Shown: positions 7,837 to 17,927, numbered from the stretch's first letter. The stretch is DNA of 64,000 nt from Rhizobium rhododendri (GCF_007000325.2 NZ_CP117267.1:2480001-2544000); one strand, 5' to 3'. The notes: generated by a model not told the origin, from the letters alone. Numbers and translations: made by a program.

Positions 7837-9264
7837 ATGGCAGCAAAAATCGTCCCGGTCATCATGGCCGGTGGCAAGGGAACTCGATTGTGGCCGCTGT
7901 CGCGCGCCACGGCGCCAAAGCAGTTTATCCAGTTCGTGGGAGACCAGACACTGTTTCAGAACACCCTGTCGCGCGTTTCCGACAGGGACCTTTACGAAGC
8001 GGCCATCGTCGTCACCAATGAGGAGTTCCGTTTCCTCGTGGCCGAGCAGGCCCGCGAACTCGGCATCGAACTTGCCGCCGTGCTGCTCGAGCCGGTTGCC
8101 CGCAACACGGCCCCCGCCGTCGCCGCCGCCGCAACGCTCGCCAACGATCTTTTCGGCAAGGACACCATCATCCAGGTTCTCGCCTCCGACCACGAGATCA
8201 CGGCAGACGCCACCTATTTCGATTGCATCCGCATCGCCCGTGCCACGGCGGCGGAAGGCAAGCTGGTCACCTTCGGCATCACCCCGACAGAGCCTGCCAC
8301 CGGCTACGGTTATATCGAAGTCGGAAAATCGCTGGCCTCGGGCGCCCATGCGGTCAAGCGCTTCATCGAGAAGCCACCCGTCGACAAGGCCGAGGCGATG
8401 CTCGCTGCCGGCGGCTTCTACTGGAACTCCGGCATCTTCGTTTTCCCGGTGACGCCGTTGCTGGCGGAGCTGAACGAATTTGCACCGGCCGTGGTCAAGG
8501 CAGCCAAGGAAGCCCTTGCCAAGGGCGTTCGCGATCTCGACTTCACCCGTCTCGACAGCGAGGCCTTTTCCAAGAGCCCCGACATATCCATCGACTATGC
8601 CGTTATGGAAAAAACGTCGAATGCCGCCGTTGTCCCCTCGTCCTTCCTGTGGTCGGACCTCGGCAGCTGGGATTCGGTTTGGAAGGTCGGCAAGCAGGAC
8701 GAGAACGGCAACGTCTCGGCCGGCAACACGACGCTGGTCAACACCAAAAACTCTCTCGTCATGACCCACGGTACTCATCTTGCCGTGCAGGGTCTCGAGA
8801 ACGTCGCCGTCATCGCATCCGAAGATGCCGTCTATGTCGGACATCTGAAGGACAGCCAGGATGTCGGCAAGCTGGTCAAGCTGCTGGCCGGCCACAAGAA
8901 GACCGCGACGCTCACCGAAACCCATCCCACGTCCTATCGCCCCTGGGGCGGCTATACCTCGCTGATCAAGAGCGACCGCTTCCAGGTGAAGCGCATCTTC
9001 GTGACGCCTGGCAAGAAGCTGTCGCTGCAGAAACACCATCACCGCTCCGAGCACTGGATCGTCGTCAAGGGGACGGCCGAAGTCACCATCGGCGACAAGG
9101 TGCAGGTCGTGCGCGAGAACGAGTCCGTCTACATTCCGCTCGGCGAAGTCCACCGCATGGCCAATCCGGGCAAGATCCTGCTGGAGCTGATCGAGGTGCA
9201 GACCGGCTCCTATTTCGGCGAGGACGACATCATCCGCCTCAACGACGAATTCGGCCGCACCTGA
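7837..9264 (+). CDS. manC: Mannose-1-phosphate guanylyltransferase / mannose-6-phosphate isomerase
   Basis: 475 residues, the usual length for this bifunctional type II enzyme. The N-terminus PVIMAGGKGTRLWPLSR is the nucleotide-sugar pyrophosphorylase loop and FIEKPP near residue 175 is the second active-site motif. From about residue 360 (SYRPWGGYTSLIKSDRFQVK) the cupin isomerase domain begins, with metal-binding QKHHHRSEHW and VYIPLGEVHRMANPG. It makes GDP-mannose for exopolysaccharide or LPS. The start at ATG 7837 follows AAAGAGGA (7821-7828). The gene stands alone, with 260 bp of non-coding DNA upstream and a stem-loop downstream. The upstream in-frame ATG at 7756 is unlikely. Confidence 0.92.
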   Translation: MAAKIVPVIMAGGKGTRLWPLSRATAPKQFIQFVGDQTLFQNTLSRVSDRDLYEAAIVVTNEEFRFLVAEQARELGIELAAVLLEPVARNTAPAVAAAATLANDLFGKDTIIQVLASDHEITADATYFDCIRIARATAAEGKLVTFGITPTEPATGYGYIEVGKSLASGAHAVKRFIEKPPVDKAEAMLAAGGFYWNSGIFVFPVTPLLAELNEFAPAVVKAAKEALAKGVRDLDFTRLDSEAFSKSPDISIDYAVMEKTSNAAVVPSSFLWSDLGSWDSVWKVGKQDENGNVSAGNTTLVNTKNSLVMTHGTHLAVQGLENVAVIASEDAVYVGHLKDSQDVGKLVKLLAGHKKTATLTETHPTSYRPWGGYTSLIKSDRFQVKRIFVTPGKKLSLQKHHHRSEHWIVVKGTAEVTIGDKVQVVRENESVYIPLGEVHRMANPGKILLELIEVQTGSYFGEDDIIRLNDEFGRT

Positions 9265-9286
9265 GGCATACGACCGAATGGGCCGG

Positions 9287-9306
9287 CGGCGGGCGAAAGC
9301 CCGCCG
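9287..9306 (+). terminator. Stem-loop after manC
   Basis: An 8-bp perfect stem (CGGCGGGC with GCCCGCCG) on a GAAA loop begins 22 bp after the manC stop. There is no T-run, so termination is uncertain. Its right half is also the left arm of the 14-bp inverted repeat that bounds the element described next. Confidence 0.5.
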
Positions 9307-9588
9307 TCAGACTACTGACAAAGGTATGATATAAATCTACAGGTCACTCGGGAATTTGAGCCGGTTGCCAAACTCCCCTCCCATCCTCGCCCCACTCCCC
9401 CTCGCCCCACTCCCCCTCGCCCTTGTGGCGGGGATCCGGTCAGCTCAAGTCCTTGAGCTGAAGGAGTCTTTGACCCGACAGACGTCGTATCTCTGGACCC
9501 CCGCCACAAGGGCGAGGATCACGGCGAGTGGGGTATCGCCCTCGTCAAACAAAGCTTCTTCAAGTTTGGCAGCCGTCTGACGGCGGGC
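9299..9588. repeat. Nested palindromic intergenic element with 14-bp terminal inverted repeats
   Basis: GCCCGCCGTCAGAC at 9299-9312 is exactly inverted at 9575-9588. Inside, GCCAAACT (9367-9374) pairs with AGTTTGGC (9563-9570). A 20-nt arm at 9418-9437 pairs with 9495-9514 with one mismatch. CAGCTCAA/TTGAGCTG (9441-9460) makes an inner hairpin. A 15-bp unit is duplicated in tandem at 9389-9418. There is no coding capacity. It resembles rhizobial mosaic palindromes or a MITE; the family is not identified. It fills most of the 441-bp gap between manC and the next gene. Confidence 0.6.
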
Positions 9589-9644
9589 AAAGGCCCGCTA
9601 TTGGCGCTTTAGGGCCAGGATGTGGACACGGTCGGTAAAGCGCC

Positions 9645-9673
9645 TTGCTTTCTGTCGTTGCATTGCACACTAT
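9645..9673 (+). promoter_or_regulatory. Candidate sigma-70 promoter for the 9.7-16.3 kb operon
   Basis: TTGCTT (9645-9650) and CACTAT (9668-9673) are separated by 17 bp and end 33 bp before the ATG at 9706. The spacing is ideal and the boxes are reasonable for an alpha-proteobacterium. It was not compared with mapped start sites. Confidence 0.35.
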
Positions 9674-9705
9674 CCCCTCGGGAATAGCTGGCAAAAGAAA
9701 AAAAT

Positions 9706-12700
9706 ATGTCCATCAAAGCAAGTATCTACCACCTGACGCACTACAAGTATGACACGCCGGTCCGGCTCGGGCCGCAGATCATAAGGCTGAAACCGGCCTC
9801 GCATTCGAAGACCCGCGTCATCAGCCATTCGCTGAAGATTTCGCCGGAAAATCACTTCGTCAACCTGCAGCAAGACCCTTACGGCAACTACCTCGCCCGC
9901 TATGTCTTCCCTGAGCCGGTCACCGAATTCAAGATCGAGGTCGATCTCGTCGCCGACATGACGGTCTATAATCCGTTCGATTTCTTCGTCGAGGAATCGG
10001 CGCAGATGTGGCCCTTCGAGTATCCGGAGGACCTTCGCGACGACTTGAAGATCTACATGCAGCCAGAACCCATGAGCGATGCGTTGGCGGCCTTCATGGC
10101 GACCATCGACCGCTCCCCGACCGGGACCACGAATTTCGTCGTCGACCTGAATGCCCGCCTGCAGCGCGACATCAACTACGTGATCCGCATGGAGCCCGGC
10201 GTCCAGACGCCGGAGGAGACGCTGCTGGCAGCGCTTGGCTCCTGCCGCGACACCAGCTGGCTGTTGGTGGAAGTGCTGCGCAACCTCGGCTTTGCCGCCC
10301 GTTTCGTTTCCGGCTACCTGATTCAGCTGGCTCCTGACCTGAAAGCGCTCGACGGTCCCTCCGGTACGGAAGTCGATTTCACCGACCTGCACGCTTGGTG
10401 CGAAGTCTATCTGCCCGGCGCCGGCTGGATCGGCCTCGACCCGACCTCCGGCCTCCTGACCGGCGAGAGCCACATCCCGCTGGCAGCAACGCCGCACTAC
10501 CGAAACGCGGCGCCGATCTCCGGCGCTATCTTCGGCCAGGCCAACACCGAATTCGATTTCGCCATGAACGTGACCCGCGTCGCCGAGCATCCGCGGATCA
10601 CCAAGCCGTTTTCAGAAGAGTCCTGGCAAGCGCTGAACGCCCTCGGCGAGGCCGTTGACAAGGTTCTGGTCGACCAAGATGTCCGCCTGACCATGGGCGG
10701 CGAACCGACCTTTGTGTCGATAGACGACCTGCAGGGCGAGGAATGGAACACCGCTGCCGTCGGCCCGACGAAGCGCGATCTCGCCGACAAGCTGATCCGC
10801 AAGCTGCGCGAACGCTTTGCACCCGGCGGCTTCCTGCATTACGGCCAGGGCAAGTGGTATCCGGGCGAAAGCCTGCCCCGCTGGACCTTCTCACTTTATT
10901 GGCGCAAGGACGGCAAGCCGATCTGGCAGAACCCCGCCCTCATTGCCGCCGAAGGCGCCGACACCGGCGTCAAGGCCGAAGATGCCGGCAATCTGCTCAC
11001 CGCCATCGCCAAGGAACTGGCCATCGAGCCCGACATGGTGCTGCCGGCCTATGAGGATCCGGCTGAATGGATCATCAAGGAAGGCAGCCTGCCCGAAAAC
11101 GTCGATCCGTCAAATTCGAAGCTGAAGGACCCCGAGGAGCGCAACCGCATCGCTCGCGTTTTCGAGCGCGGCCTGACGGTGGCGACCGGCTATATCCTGC
11201 CGGTCCAGGCGTGGAACGCCAAGGCCAGCGGCCAGCGCTGGATCAGCGAAAAATGGAAGACCCGCCGCGGCAAGATCTTCCTCGTGCCCGGCGACAGCCC
11301 CGTCGGCTATCGCCTGCCGCTCGGCACCCTGCCCTACGTGCCGCCTTCGAGCTATCCCTACATCCACGAGGCAGATCCCTCGATCCCCCGCGTACCGCTG
11401 CCTGATGTCGTGGTGCCGGCCGGCCGCGCCATGCCGGAAGCCTCCTTCCAGACCGACGACAGCGGCCAATCGCGGGTCGAACAGACCCTCGGCGAAATCG
11501 GCGGCGCCGTGCGCACGGCCATGTCCGTCGAGCCGCGCGATGGCCGCCTCTGCGTGTTCATGCCGCCGGTCGAGCGTATCGAGGACTACCTCGAGCTGAT
11601 CGCTGCGGCCGAAAACGCAGCAGCCGAGCTCAACCTGCCGATCCATATCGAAGGCTACCCGCCGCCCCACGACGAACGCATCAACGTCATCCGTGTCGCT
11701 CCCGATCCGGGCGTCATCGAAGTCAACATCCACCCTGCCGCCAGCTGGCAGGAATGTGTCGCCATCACCACGACCGTCTATGAAGAGGCACGCCAGACGC
11801 GTCTCGGCACTGACAAGTTTCTGATCGACGGGCGCCACACCGGCACCGGCGGCGGCAACCACGTCGTCGTCGGCGGCAAGAACCCCGCCGACAGCCCGTT
11901 CCTGCGCCGCCCGGATCTTCTGAAGAGCCTGGTGCTGCACTGGCAACGCCATCCCTCGATGTCCTACTTGTTCTCCGGCCTGTTCATCGGACCGACGAGC
12001 CAGGCGCCGCGCTTCGACGAAGCCCGTCACGACAGCCTGTACGAGCTGGAAATCGCCATGTCCCAGGTGCCGGCGCCGGGAATGGGCGAGCCGCCGCTTC
12101 CGTGGCTCGTGGACCGGCTGTTCCGCAACGTGCTGATCGACGTCACCGGCAATACCCACCGCTCGGAAATCTGCATCGACAAGCTGTTTTCCCCGGATGG
12201 CCCGACTGGCCGCCTCGGCCTCGTGGAGTTCCGTGGTTTCGAAATGCCGCCGAATGCCCGCATGAGCCTTGCCCAGCAATTGCTGGTCCGCGCGCTCATC
12301 GCACGCTTCTGGAAGGCGCCGATCGACGGCCGGCTGGTCCGCTGGGGAACGTCGTTGCACGACCGCTTCATGCTGCCGCACTATATCTGGCAGGATTTCC
12401 TCGAGGTGCTCGCCGATCTCAAGGCCCACGGCTTCGACCTGAGGCCGGAGTGGTTCCAGGCACAACTCGAATTCCGCTTCCCGTTCTCTGGCGAAGTCGA
12501 ATACGAAGGCAACAAGCTGGAACTTCGCCAGGCACTCGAACCATGGCATGTCATGGGCGAGGAAGGGGCAATCGGCGGAACCGTCCGCTTCGTCGATTCA
12601 TCGGTCGAGAGGCTGCAGGTCCGGTTGGAAAGCAACAACCCATCGCGCTACACCGTCGCCTGCAACGGCCGCGCCGTGCCGCTGACACCAACGGGCGTCG

Positions 12701-13026
12701 CCGGCGTCTCGGTTGCCGGCGTGCGTTTCAAGGCCTGGCATCCGGCCTCCGGGCTGCACCCGGTACTGCCCGTCAACACGCCGCTGACCTTCGATATCTA
12801 CGATACGTGGTCGCAGCGGTCGATCGGCGGCTGCATCTACCATGTTGCGCATCCCGGCGGTCGCAACTATGAGACTTTCCCGGTGAACAACAACGAGGCG
12901 GAAGCTCGCCGCCTTGCCCGCTTCGAACCGTGGGGCCACACTGCTGGCGCCTATCCCCTGCGGCCAGAACTGACATCCCCGGAATTTCCGCTGACCCTGG
13001 ATCTCAGGCGTCCGACCGGAATTTGA
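9706..13026 (+). CDS. Transglutaminase-like / DUF2126 protein
   Basis: 1106 residues. The N-terminal third is a bacterial transglutaminase-like module (beta-rich prefix, then papain-like core) with a full triad: Cys180 in GSCRDTSW, His229 in DLHAWCEV and Asp245 in GLDPTSG. The remainder is DUF2126, starting about residue 330 ([14 protein letters not shown]) and including [15 protein letters not shown] near residue 710 and [15 protein letters not shown] near residue 850. DUF2126 resembles carboxylate-amine ligase folds in published domain analyses. No signal peptide, so it is cytoplasmic. It is followed after 12 bp by an ATP-grasp/alpha-E gene and then by a second transglutaminase, a set proposed to make or cut amide bonds on peptides. 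The substrate is unknown. Confidence 0.85.
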   Translation: MSIKASIYHLTHYKYDTPVRLGPQIIRLKPASHSKTRVISHSLKISPENHFVNLQQDPYGNYLARYVFPEPVTEFKIEVDLVADMTVYNPFDFFVEESAQMWPFEYPEDLRDDLKIYMQPEPMSDALAAFMATIDRSPTGTTNFVVDLNARLQRDINYVIRMEPGVQTPEETLLAALGSCRDTSWLLVEVLRNLGFAARFVSGYLIQLAPDLKALDGPSGTEVDFTDLHAWCEVYLPGAGWIGLDPTSGLLTGESHIPLAATPHYRNAAPISGAIFGQANTEFDFAMNVTRVAEHPRITKPFSEESWQALNALGEAVDKVLVDQDVRLTMGGEPTFVSIDDLQGEEWNTAAVGPTKRDLADKLIRKLRERFAPGGFLHYGQGKWYPGESLPRWTFSLYWRKDGKPIWQNPALIAAEGADTGVKAEDAGNLLTAIAKELAIEPDMVLPAYEDPAEWIIKEGSLPENVDPSNSKLKDPEERNRIARVFERGLTVATGYILPVQAWNAKASGQRWISEKWKTRRGKIFLVPGDSPVGYRLPLGTLPYVPPSSYPYIHEADPSIPRVPLPDVVVPAGRAMPEASFQTDDSGQSRVEQTLGEIGGAVRTAMSVEPRDGRLCVFMPPVERIEDYLELIAAAENAAAELNLPIHIEGYPPPHDERINVIRVAPDPGVIEVNIHPAASWQECVAITTTVYEEARQTRLGTDKFLIDGRHTGTGGGNHVVVGGKNPADSPFLRRPDLLKSLVLHWQRHPSMSYLFSGLFIGPTSQAPRFDEARHDSLYELEIAMSQVPAPGMGEPPLPWLVDRLFRNVLIDVTGNTHRSEICIDKLFSPDGPTGRLGLVEFRGFEMPPNARMSLAQQLLVRALIARFWKAPIDGRLVRWGTSLHDRFMLPHYIWQDFLEVLADLKAHGFDLRPEWFQAQLEFRFPFSGEVEYEGNKLELRQALEPWHVMGEEGAIGGTVRFVDSSVERLQVRLESNNPSRYTVACNGRAVPLTPTGVAGVSVAGVRFKAWHPASGLHPVLPVNTPLTFDIYDTWSQRSIGGCIYHVAHPGGRNYETFPVNNNEAEARRLARFEPWGHTAGAYPLRPELTSPEFPLTLDLRRPTGI

Positions 13027-13038
13027 ACTGAGAACGCG

Positions 13039-15456
13039 ATGTCCAAGAAACCGGCAACTGTAGGTACGGAAAAGGCAACGGCTGACATCGGCATCGATCC
13101 GGCCTTTGCCTATGCCGCCATGCCCGGCGTCGCAGACGAGATGGTCGACAAATCCGGCGCCGTGCGTCCCGTCTGGCAGAAGTTTCTGGCGGGCCTCAGC
13201 CGCATGCCGGAAAAGGAGCTGCACGAGCGCTTTGCCCGCGCCGACCGTTATCTCCGCGATGCCGGCGTCTTCTACCGCGACTACGGCACCAAGGGTGTCA
13301 CCGAACGCAACTGGCCGATATCGCATATTCCAGTGCTTATCGACGAGCGTGAATGGCAGACCCTGTCGGAAGGCCTGGTGCAGCGCGCGAACCTGCTGGA
13401 AAAGGTCATCGCCGACATCTACGGCGACAACACCCTGGTCAAGGAAGGCTATCTCCCACCGGCTTTGGTGGGCTCCAACCCGGAATTCCTGCGACCGCTG
13501 GTCGGCGTGAAACCGGCGGGCGGCCACTATCTGCATTTCCTGGCTTTCGAGATCGGCCGTGGGCCAGATGGCAACTGGTGGGTGCTGGCCGACAGGACCC
13601 AGGCCCCGTCCGGAGCGGGCTTCGCGCTTGAAACCCGTGTTGCCACCACCCGTGCCTTTTCCGATCTCTATGCCGATGCCAGCGTGCATCGGCTCGCCTC
13701 GTTCTTCGGCGCCTTCCGCGATACGTTGCAGGCCATGAAGCAGGGCGGTGACGGCAGGATCGCAGTTCTCTCGCCCGGCCCCGCAAACGAGACCTATTAC
13801 GAGCACGCCTATATCGCCCGCTATCTCGGCTTTATGCTGCTCGAGGGCGAAGACCTGACAGTCGTCAACAATCAGGTGATGGTACGAACCGTCGCCGGAC
13901 TGAAGCCGATCAGCGTCCTCTGGCGTCGCCTGGACTCCAACTATGCCGACCCCCTGGAACTCGCGCAGCACTCGCATATCGGCACTCCCGGCCTTGTCGA
14001 GGCGTTGCGCTCGCAATCGGTGACCATCGTCAATGCGCTTGGCTCCGGTGTCCTCGAGACGCGGGCGCTGCTGGCCTTCATGCCGACCATATCGCGCCAC
14101 CTGCTGGGCGAAGAGCTGAAACTGCCGTCGATCGCCACCTGGTGGTGCGGCCAGAAGGCAGAACGTGCCCAGGTCGCCCGCAACATCGAGAAGATGGTGA
14201 TCGGGCCGGCCTATTCCCGCCTGCCCTTCTTCGACGACAACGGCCAGTCCGTGCTCGGCTCGACCCTGCGTGCCACGGCAAAGGAATCGATTGCCGACTG
14301 GCTGAAGAGCGACGGCCGCAAGCTGGTTGGACAGGAGGTCGTCACCCTGTCGACCACTCCGGCCTGGATAAACGGCAAGCTGCAGCCGCGGCCGATGAGC
14401 CTGCGCGTTTTCGCCGCTCGCACCGAGAACGGCTGGAAGATCATGCCCGGCGGCTTTGCCCGCATCGGCAGCGGCGACGATGTGGCCGCCATCGCCATGC
14501 AGGCCGGCGGCTCGGCCGCCGATGTCTGGATCGTCAGCGACAAACCCGTCGAGCGCCACACGCTGTTGCCGGCCGAGGAAACTTTCACGCGCAACATGCC
14601 CGGAAGCCTCCCGAGCCGCGCCGCCGACAACCTGTTCTGGCTGGGCCGCTACATCGAGCGGGCCGAAGGCGCGCTGCGCATCCTTCGCGCTTGGCATGGC
14701 CGTTTCGCAGAATCCGCCGATCCCAAGCAGCCGCTGCTGGCAGACGTCAGCGACTATCTCGGCATCGTCGACATCGACACCAAGGAGGCTGTGCCGGAAA
14801 CCCTGCTGCGCAATATCGAGAGCGCCGTCTATTCCGCTAGCAACATCCGCGACCGCTTTTCACCCGACGGCTGGCTGGCCCTCAACGATCTCGCCAAGAC
14901 CGCCCGCCGTTTCAAGGACCACGTGAAGGCCGGCGACGACGCCAGCCATGCGATGACGATCCTTTTGCGCAAGCTTGCAGGCTTTGCCGGTCTGGTGCAC
15001 GAAAACATGTACCGCTTCACCGGTTGGCGCTTCCTGTCCCTCGGTCGCTACATCGAGCGTGGCCTGTTCATGACTCGTGTACTCGGCCATATGTCAGGCC
15101 CGGATGCGCCGGACGGATCGCTCGACATGCTGCTGGAGATCGGCGACAGCGTCATGACCCACCGTCGGCGCTACAACGTCAACACCGCGCGGCTGACGGT
15201 CACCGACCTCCTGGCGCTCGACCCGCTCAATCCGCGCTCGATCCTGTTCCAGTTGAACGAGATCCACCGCGAGGTGGCGCAACTTCCCGGCGCCACCGTC
15301 AATGGCCAGATGTCGCCCTTCTGTCGCGAGGCACTCAGGCTACAATCGGGCCTGGCAGTGTTGACGCCTGAAACCATGACGGCCGACGCCTACCAACGGC
15401 TTGAGCGCGAACTCGAACATCTGTCGGACCTTCTGGCTCACACCTATCTGGGATAG
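13039..15456 (+). CDS. Circularly permuted ATP-grasp fused to alpha-E (DUF403) domain
   Basis: 805 residues. Roughly residues 80-480 form the circularly permuted type 2 ATP-grasp (DUF404/DUF407 type), with VLADRTQAPSGAGFALETR, VLSPGPANETYYEHAYIARY, GEDLTVVNNQVMVRT and GSGVLETRALLAFMP. From about residue 523 (LPSRAADNLFWLGRYIERAE) the protein becomes an alpha-E domain, all-helical, with further WLGRYIER/SLGRYIERG-like repeats. In many genomes these are two separate genes; here they form one chain. ATP-grasp enzymes activate a carboxylate as acyl-phosphate and join it to an amine. The gene lies between two transglutaminase genes with gaps of 12 and 3 bp, so it is surely one operon. Confidence 0.87.
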   Translation: MSKKPATVGTEKATADIGIDPAFAYAAMPGVADEMVDKSGAVRPVWQKFLAGLSRMPEKELHERFARADRYLRDAGVFYRDYGTKGVTERNWPISHIPVLIDEREWQTLSEGLVQRANLLEKVIADIYGDNTLVKEGYLPPALVGSNPEFLRPLVGVKPAGGHYLHFLAFEIGRGPDGNWWVLADRTQAPSGAGFALETRVATTRAFSDLYADASVHRLASFFGAFRDTLQAMKQGGDGRIAVLSPGPANETYYEHAYIARYLGFMLLEGEDLTVVNNQVMVRTVAGLKPISVLWRRLDSNYADPLELAQHSHIGTPGLVEALRSQSVTIVNALGSGVLETRALLAFMPTISRHLLGEELKLPSIATWWCGQKAERAQVARNIEKMVIGPAYSRLPFFDDNGQSVLGSTLRATAKESIADWLKSDGRKLVGQEVVTLSTTPAWINGKLQPRPMSLRVFAARTENGWKIMPGGFARIGSGDDVAAIAMQAGGSAADVWIVSDKPVERHTLLPAEETFTRNMPGSLPSRAADNLFWLGRYIERAEGALRILRAWHGRFAESADPKQPLLADVSDYLGIVDIDTKEAVPETLLRNIESAVYSASNIRDRFSPDGWLALNDLAKTARRFKDHVKAGDDASHAMTILLRKLAGFAGLVHENMYRFTGWRFLSLGRYIERGLFMTRVLGHMSGPDAPDGSLDMLLEIGDSVMTHRRRYNVNTARLTVTDLLALDPLNPRSILFQLNEIHREVAQLPGATVNGQMSPFCREALRLQSGLAVLTPETMTADAYQRLERELEHLSDLLAHTYLG

Positions 15457-15459
15457 ATC

Positions 15460-16338
15460 ATGCAATACGACCTGTCCCTGAAAATGGGCTATACCTACCA
15501 GATCCCGGCCTCCAACGCCCGTCACATGCTGCGGTTGCTTCCCCTGTCGCTGCCGGGCCGCCAGCGGCTGGTAGCGGGTTCCCTGACGATCTCGCCTGTC
15601 CCGGAAGAGCAGAGGCTGTTTACCGACTTCTTCCTGCATCCGACGACCTCGCTCCTGGTGCGCAAGCCCCATGAAAAGCTCGAGATCCGCATGAAGGCCC
15701 GCGTACACGTCGAAAGCCTCGCAACCACGGCAGATTTCTCGCCGCTTCTGCCGGACCTTGCAGACGAGATCGCCGATTGCTGGTCTGTCGATGCGCTGTC
15801 TCCGCACCATTTCCTGAGCGCCAGTCCGCGCCTGTCGGAAAGCACCGAGATTGCCGACTATGCCCGCCAGTGGGCATCGAGCCCGCTAACGGTGATGCAG
15901 ATCGTCCGCGCAATGTGCTCTAAGATCTACGAGGACTTCACCTATGACGGCAAGGCGACGAATGTCGACACGACGCCGAACGAGGCCTTCAAGCTGAAAC
16001 GCGGCGTCTGCCAGGATTTTTCACACATCATGATCATCGCGCTGCGCAGCCTCGGCATCCCCGCCGGCTACGTCAGCGGCTTCCTGCGCACCATCCCGCC
16101 ACCCGGCAAGACGCGGCTCGAAGGCGCCGATGCAATGCACGCCTGGGTGCGCGCATGGTGCGGTGAAACCGTCGGCTGGATAGAGCTAGATCCGACCAAC
16201 GATATACCGGCAAGCACAGACCACATCGTCGTCGCCTACGGCCGCGACTATTCCGATGTCGCACCGGTCATCGGCGTGGTGAAGAGCTACGGCAGCCAGA
16301 AGATCGACCAGGCAGTCGACGTCATTCCGCTCGGCTAG
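15460..16338 (+). CDS. Transglutaminase family protein
   Basis: 292 residues. The N-terminal half is the beta-rich prefix domain seen in bacterial transglutaminase-like proteins. The C-terminal half carries the papain-like triad: Cys184 in RGVCQDFSHIM, His227 in DAMHAWVRAW and Asp244 in IELDPTND. There is no signal peptide. It starts 3 bp after the ATP-grasp/alpha-E stop, implying translational coupling. Together with the first gene of the cluster it gives two independent transglutaminase/protease-like active sites beside one ligase. Expected activity is hydrolysis or transfer at amide bonds; the substrate cannot be read from sequence. Confidence 0.88.
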   Translation: MQYDLSLKMGYTYQIPASNARHMLRLLPLSLPGRQRLVAGSLTISPVPEEQRLFTDFFLHPTTSLLVRKPHEKLEIRMKARVHVESLATTADFSPLLPDLADEIADCWSVDALSPHHFLSASPRLSESTEIADYARQWASSPLTVMQIVRAMCSKIYEDFTYDGKATNVDTTPNEAFKLKRGVCQDFSHIMIIALRSLGIPAGYVSGFLRTIPPPGKTRLEGADAMHAWVRAWCGETVGWIELDPTNDIPASTDHIVVAYGRDYSDVAPVIGVVKSYGSQKIDQAVDVIPLG

Positions 16339-16455
16339 ATTCCCAAAACTGGAATATGCGACCGGATCGCTCAAATCGTACCTAAGTTGTCAATGCAATG
16401 AAAAGGATTACCCGACTAGGGTACCCAGAGTTGTGGGGCAATACCTTAGGTGAAC

Positions 16456-17649
16456 ATGATGAGCACCAATTTCAGATCCGGTTTCGGCTTGCGCCGTTTT
16501 TTCAGCGACCGGAGCGGCAATTTCGGCATTCTGACGGCGCTAGCGGTGCCCGTCGTATTTGCCGGCGCCGGAGTGGCGGTAGACGTCTCCAACATGGTGT
16601 TGTCGAAGAACCAGGTTCAAAATGCGACCGATGCCGCAGCACTGGCGACAGCCAGCGCTTTGGCCGCTGGCGACATTGACAGCACCACGGCAACGCAATT
16701 TGGCAAGGACTTCGTCACCGGTCAGATGGCCAACTATATGGCGGGCGACGCCACAGCCTTGGCAGCGATCAAGTCGAGCACCACCGTCAGTGTGACGCAA
16801 GCCGCCAATGGTGCAACAGGCAAGATCTTCAGCGTATCGGTCAGCTCCGGATATAACATGAACGTCAACGGCCTGACCCGTCTCTTGGGCTTGAACACCG
16901 TCAAAATCGGTGCGGGCAGTTCAACGTCGAGCGCCACGGAAAGCAAGAACGCGCTGTCGATGTATCTGGTACTCGACCGGTCCGGCTCGATGGACGAAGA
17001 CACTGCGACCGTCAACGCCACGACTCCGACGAAAACGGTATGCGATTTAGCAATCGGCAACTTTTGTTTCCGCCAACGGACCGTCACCAACTACTACAGC
17101 AAAATGGAATCTCTCAAGATTGCCGTGACCAATCTCACCGCGCAGTTGAAGAAAGCTGATCCGAACATGCTCTATGTCCGAACCGGCGGCGATTCCTACA
17201 ATAACCAGGCCCAAACCGCATCGGCCCTGACCTGGGGAACGTCAGACATCAGTTCCTATGTCAACAAGTTAACTGCTGATGGCACAACCGATTCAAGCGG
17301 CGCCTTTAAAAATGCATACGAAGCTCTGATAGCTTCGACCGAAGACACCGCCCATCACAACAAAAACGGCCAGGTTCCAACCAAATATATCGTTTTCATG
17401 ACGGATGGCGACAACAACGTTGCCAATGCCGATGCTACGACCAAAACATATTGCGATAAGGCCAGAACCGCAGGCTTCCAAGTCTACACAGTAGCGTTGA
17501 TGGCGCCTTCAAACGGCCAGGCCTTGCTCAACTATTGCGCGACCTCGCCATCAACTTACTTCAAAGCGGAAAATTCCGATGACCTGATTGCGGCCTTCAA
17601 GGCAATCGGCGAGAAAGCCACGCTGCAGTTGACGTTGATGACCAAGTAG
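16456..17649 (+). CDS. TadE/TadG-like protein with von Willebrand A domain
   Basis: 397 residues. A cytoplasmic basic stretch is followed by one N-terminal membrane helix (residues about 24-45, FGILTALAVPVVFAGAGVAV), and the next segment VDVSNMVLSKNQVQNATDAA is the TadE/G pilin-like signature. A vWA domain begins about residue 165 with MIDAS motif DRSGSMDED and continues to KYIVFMTDGDNN and VYTVALMAP. TadG proteins belong to Flp/Tad pilus machines, but no tad or cpa gene lies in the window. AGGTGA (16448-16453) sits before ATG 16456/16459; GTG 16450 is less likely. Codon use is a little richer in A/T than its neighbours. Confidence 0.8.
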   Translation: MMSTNFRSGFGLRRFFSDRSGNFGILTALAVPVVFAGAGVAVDVSNMVLSKNQVQNATDAAALATASALAAGDIDSTTATQFGKDFVTGQMANYMAGDATALAAIKSSTTVSVTQAANGATGKIFSVSVSSGYNMNVNGLTRLLGLNTVKIGAGSSTSSATESKNALSMYLVLDRSGSMDEDTATVNATTPTKTVCDLAIGNFCFRQRTVTNYYSKMESLKIAVTNLTAQLKKADPNMLYVRTGGDSYNNQAQTASALTWGTSDISSYVNKLTADGTTDSSGAFKNAYEALIASTEDTAHHNKNGQVPTKYIVFMTDGDNNVANADATTKTYCDKARTAGFQVYTVALMAPSNGQALLNYCATSPSTYFKAENSDDLIAAFKAIGEKATLQLTLMTK

Positions 17650-17682
17650 CGAGTTCGCTCTACCTTATCACCCAACCACCAC

Positions 17683-17714
17683 ACCCGCTCCACCCCTCGG
17701 AGCGGGTTTTCTTT
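17683..17714 (+). terminator. Rho-independent terminator after the TadG/vWA gene
   Basis: A 9-bp stem (ACCCGCTCC 17683-17691 with GGAGCGGGT 17699-17707) is followed by TTTCTTTC. It lies 34 bp after the stop codon and separates this gene from the glycogen operon. Confidence 0.75.
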
Positions 17715-17764
17715 CGCGTCCAGGGTGTTGCTTGCTGCCGAAATCAGCCCTTTGGCGCGCGCAA

Positions 17765-17794
17765 TTGACGTGCCGCACCAACCTCTCCGGCTAT
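17765..17794 (+). promoter_or_regulatory. Candidate promoter of the glg operon
   Basis: TTGACG (17765-17770) and GGCTAT (17789-17794) are 18 bp apart, in the only sizeable gap upstream of glgP (278 bp between genes). The remaining 130 bp to glgP is AT-rich and could hold more signals. This is a visual match only. Confidence 0.3.
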
Positions 17795-17927
17795 TTTCCG
17801 CTTTCGCGATATTCCTTTGTTGCAACTGCTCTATATCGGTGCATAAACTGGAGGCAGAGACGCGTTCGGAAAACGATTTATTCAGATTTAACACTCTGAT
17901 TACAAATCATAAATGGCGAGACCAACC

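Noticed and set aside
9389..9418. Short tandem repeat as possible CRISPR
   Set aside because: Only two adjacent 15-bp copies with no spacers and no cas genes.
11110..14697. Two long minus-strand open frames across the DUF2126 and ATP-grasp genes
   Set aside because: Shadow frames of conserved plus-strand coding sequence, with no independent start signals.
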